DNA of 64,000 bases from Microbacterium sp. LWO13-1.2 (lineage in GTDB: Bacteria > Actinomycetota > Actinomycetes > Actinomycetales > Microbacteriaceae), in NCBI RefSeq assembly GCF_038397725.1, contig NZ_CP151634.1, positions 3,596,001-3,660,000 on the forward strand. The letters are read 5' to 3'. This document shows positions 63,461-64,000 of the stretch, one piece after another. Position numbers and translations under genes: made by a program. The number at the start of each line of letters is the position of its first letter. The first letter of the stretch is position 1. The notes under the pieces were generated by a model, which searched no databases, had not been told where the DNA came from, and worked only from the letters and a program-made list of their open reading frames with translations.

Positions 63461-64000
63461 TCAGTACCAATCCGTCGACTGCGAGTGCGACCAAGCGCTG
63501 CAGGGCGTGCCGTACACAGACGAGATGTACCCGAGACCCCACGCGATCTGTGTCGCTGCGTTCGTCTCCCAGTCGCTGCCCGCCGAGGCCATCTTGCTGC
63601 CGGGCAGTGACTGCGGGATGCCGGTGGCGCCACTGGAGTCGTTGTACGCCTGGTAGTTCCAGCCGGATTCCTTGTTCCACAGCGAATCGAGGCAGGAGAA
63701 CTGATCGGCGCCCCAGCCGTACTGGTTAGCTGCCATCTGCTGGGCGGTCGCCTTCGCGCCGTCGACCGTGTTCGTCGCAGCCAGCGAGGCGAGCTGCGCC
63801 GCCTGTTCTGCGGCGGCCTGCTCTGCGGCGGCCTGCGCCGCGTCGGCGGCGGCCTTCTGCTCCTGTGCGGCGGTGAACGCCGCCTGCAGCTTCTCGGTGT
63901 CCGCGAGCACCTCTTCGGTCTCGGTGACGGAATCCGCGGTGAGGACGGCCAGCACCAGCACCGGCATCTCGGCGCGATCATCCAGCGCATCGATCCGGTC
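63461..64000 (-). CDS. Secreted lysozyme-like/aggregation-promoting protein, C-terminal part (5' end outside window)
   Basis: The reading frame is open to the right edge; an ATG at 63967 is inside the frame and not necessarily the start. The visible part has an Ala/Gln/Glu-rich helix with AAAEQ repeats (likely coiled coil), then a goose-lysozyme/transglycosylase-like domain: WGADQFSCLDSLWNKESGWN holds the expected catalytic Glu, followed by GATGIPQSLPGSKMAS and AWGLGYISSVYGTPCSAW with two Cys. This resembles the C-terminal domain of resuscitation-promoting or aggregation-promoting factors. Probably acts on peptidoglycan. Confidence 0.8.
   Translation of the reverse strand, partial: DRIDALDDRAEMPVLVLAVLTADSVTETEEVLADTEKLQAAFTAAQEQKAAADAAQAAAEQAAAEQAAQLASLAATNTVDGAKATAQQMAANQYGWGADQFSCLDSLWNKESGWNYQAYNDSSGATGIPQSLPGSKMASAGSDWETNAATQIAWGLGYISSVYGTPCSAWSHSQSTDWY

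Overview
The window looks like a chromosomal segment of a high-GC actinobacterium of the family Microbacteriaceae, most likely Microbacterium or a close relative. The clues are strongly GC-ending codons, many GTG starts, a Mycobacterium-like uvrD2-nudC-adnB-adnA neighbourhood, the actinobacterial small families DUF3107 and DUF3117, and succinylase-type lysine genes (dapC, dapD, dapE). Genes are dense. No gene-free gap exceeds about 250 bases. I see no rRNA, CRISPR array, prophage or insertion sequence; the only RNA gene is an initiator tRNA.

Layout. 1-17,000 is an envelope and surface-polymer region: the end of rmlD, a large secreted repeat protein, a GT-B glycosyltransferase, an LCP ligase coupled to purE, then purK, a PH-domain membrane protein, birA, four TagF/TagB-like glycerophosphotransferases around a GT2 glycosyltransferase, and an HtrA protease. 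16,700-26,300 holds an aminotransferase, a nitrilase-family amidohydrolase, tRNA-fMet, a flavoprotein, a UPF0182 membrane protein, a YlbL-type PDZ/Lon protease and a DUF2342-type protein. 26,300-37,800 is a DNA-repair block: an orphan ThiF-like zinc protein, uvrD2, nudC, a phosphotransferase-like protein without the catalytic loop, and adnB/adnA. 37,900-50,800 is housekeeping: DUF3107, small membrane proteins, a ferritin-like protein, a DEAD-box helicase, PHP and EEP phosphoesterases, aminopeptidase P, an APH-like kinase, and the MgtE-N/CBS-DUF1003-Mrp operon. 50,800-64,000 holds tatB, an O-methyltransferase, DUF3117, a PIG-V-like mannosyltransferase, dapE/dapD (divergent), a second DEAD-box helicase, gltA, dapC next to a 7Fe ferredoxin, azlCD with a divergent XRE-cupin regulator, and the end of a secreted lysozyme-like protein.

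How genes work together. The rml, LCP and TagF-like genes suggest synthesis and attachment of a teichoic-acid-like or rhamnose-containing glycopolymer. AdnA and AdnB form a double-strand-break resection motor-nuclease. DapD, DapC and DapE are consecutive steps to diaminopimelate. AzlC and AzlD form a branched-chain amino-acid exporter, probably controlled by the adjacent regulator through two palindromes.

The strongest window-wide signal is transcriptional. At least eighteen genes have a TANNNT -10 hexamer exactly 6 or 7 nt before the start codon, which predicts leaderless mRNAs; I used this to choose several starts. Other points worth following are a repeat unit with foreign codon use, a terminator superimposed on a promoter and start codon, a pseudokinase in the DNA-repair block, structured leaders on both helicase genes, operator-like palindromes, and a locally overused GGATGC/GCATCC hexamer.
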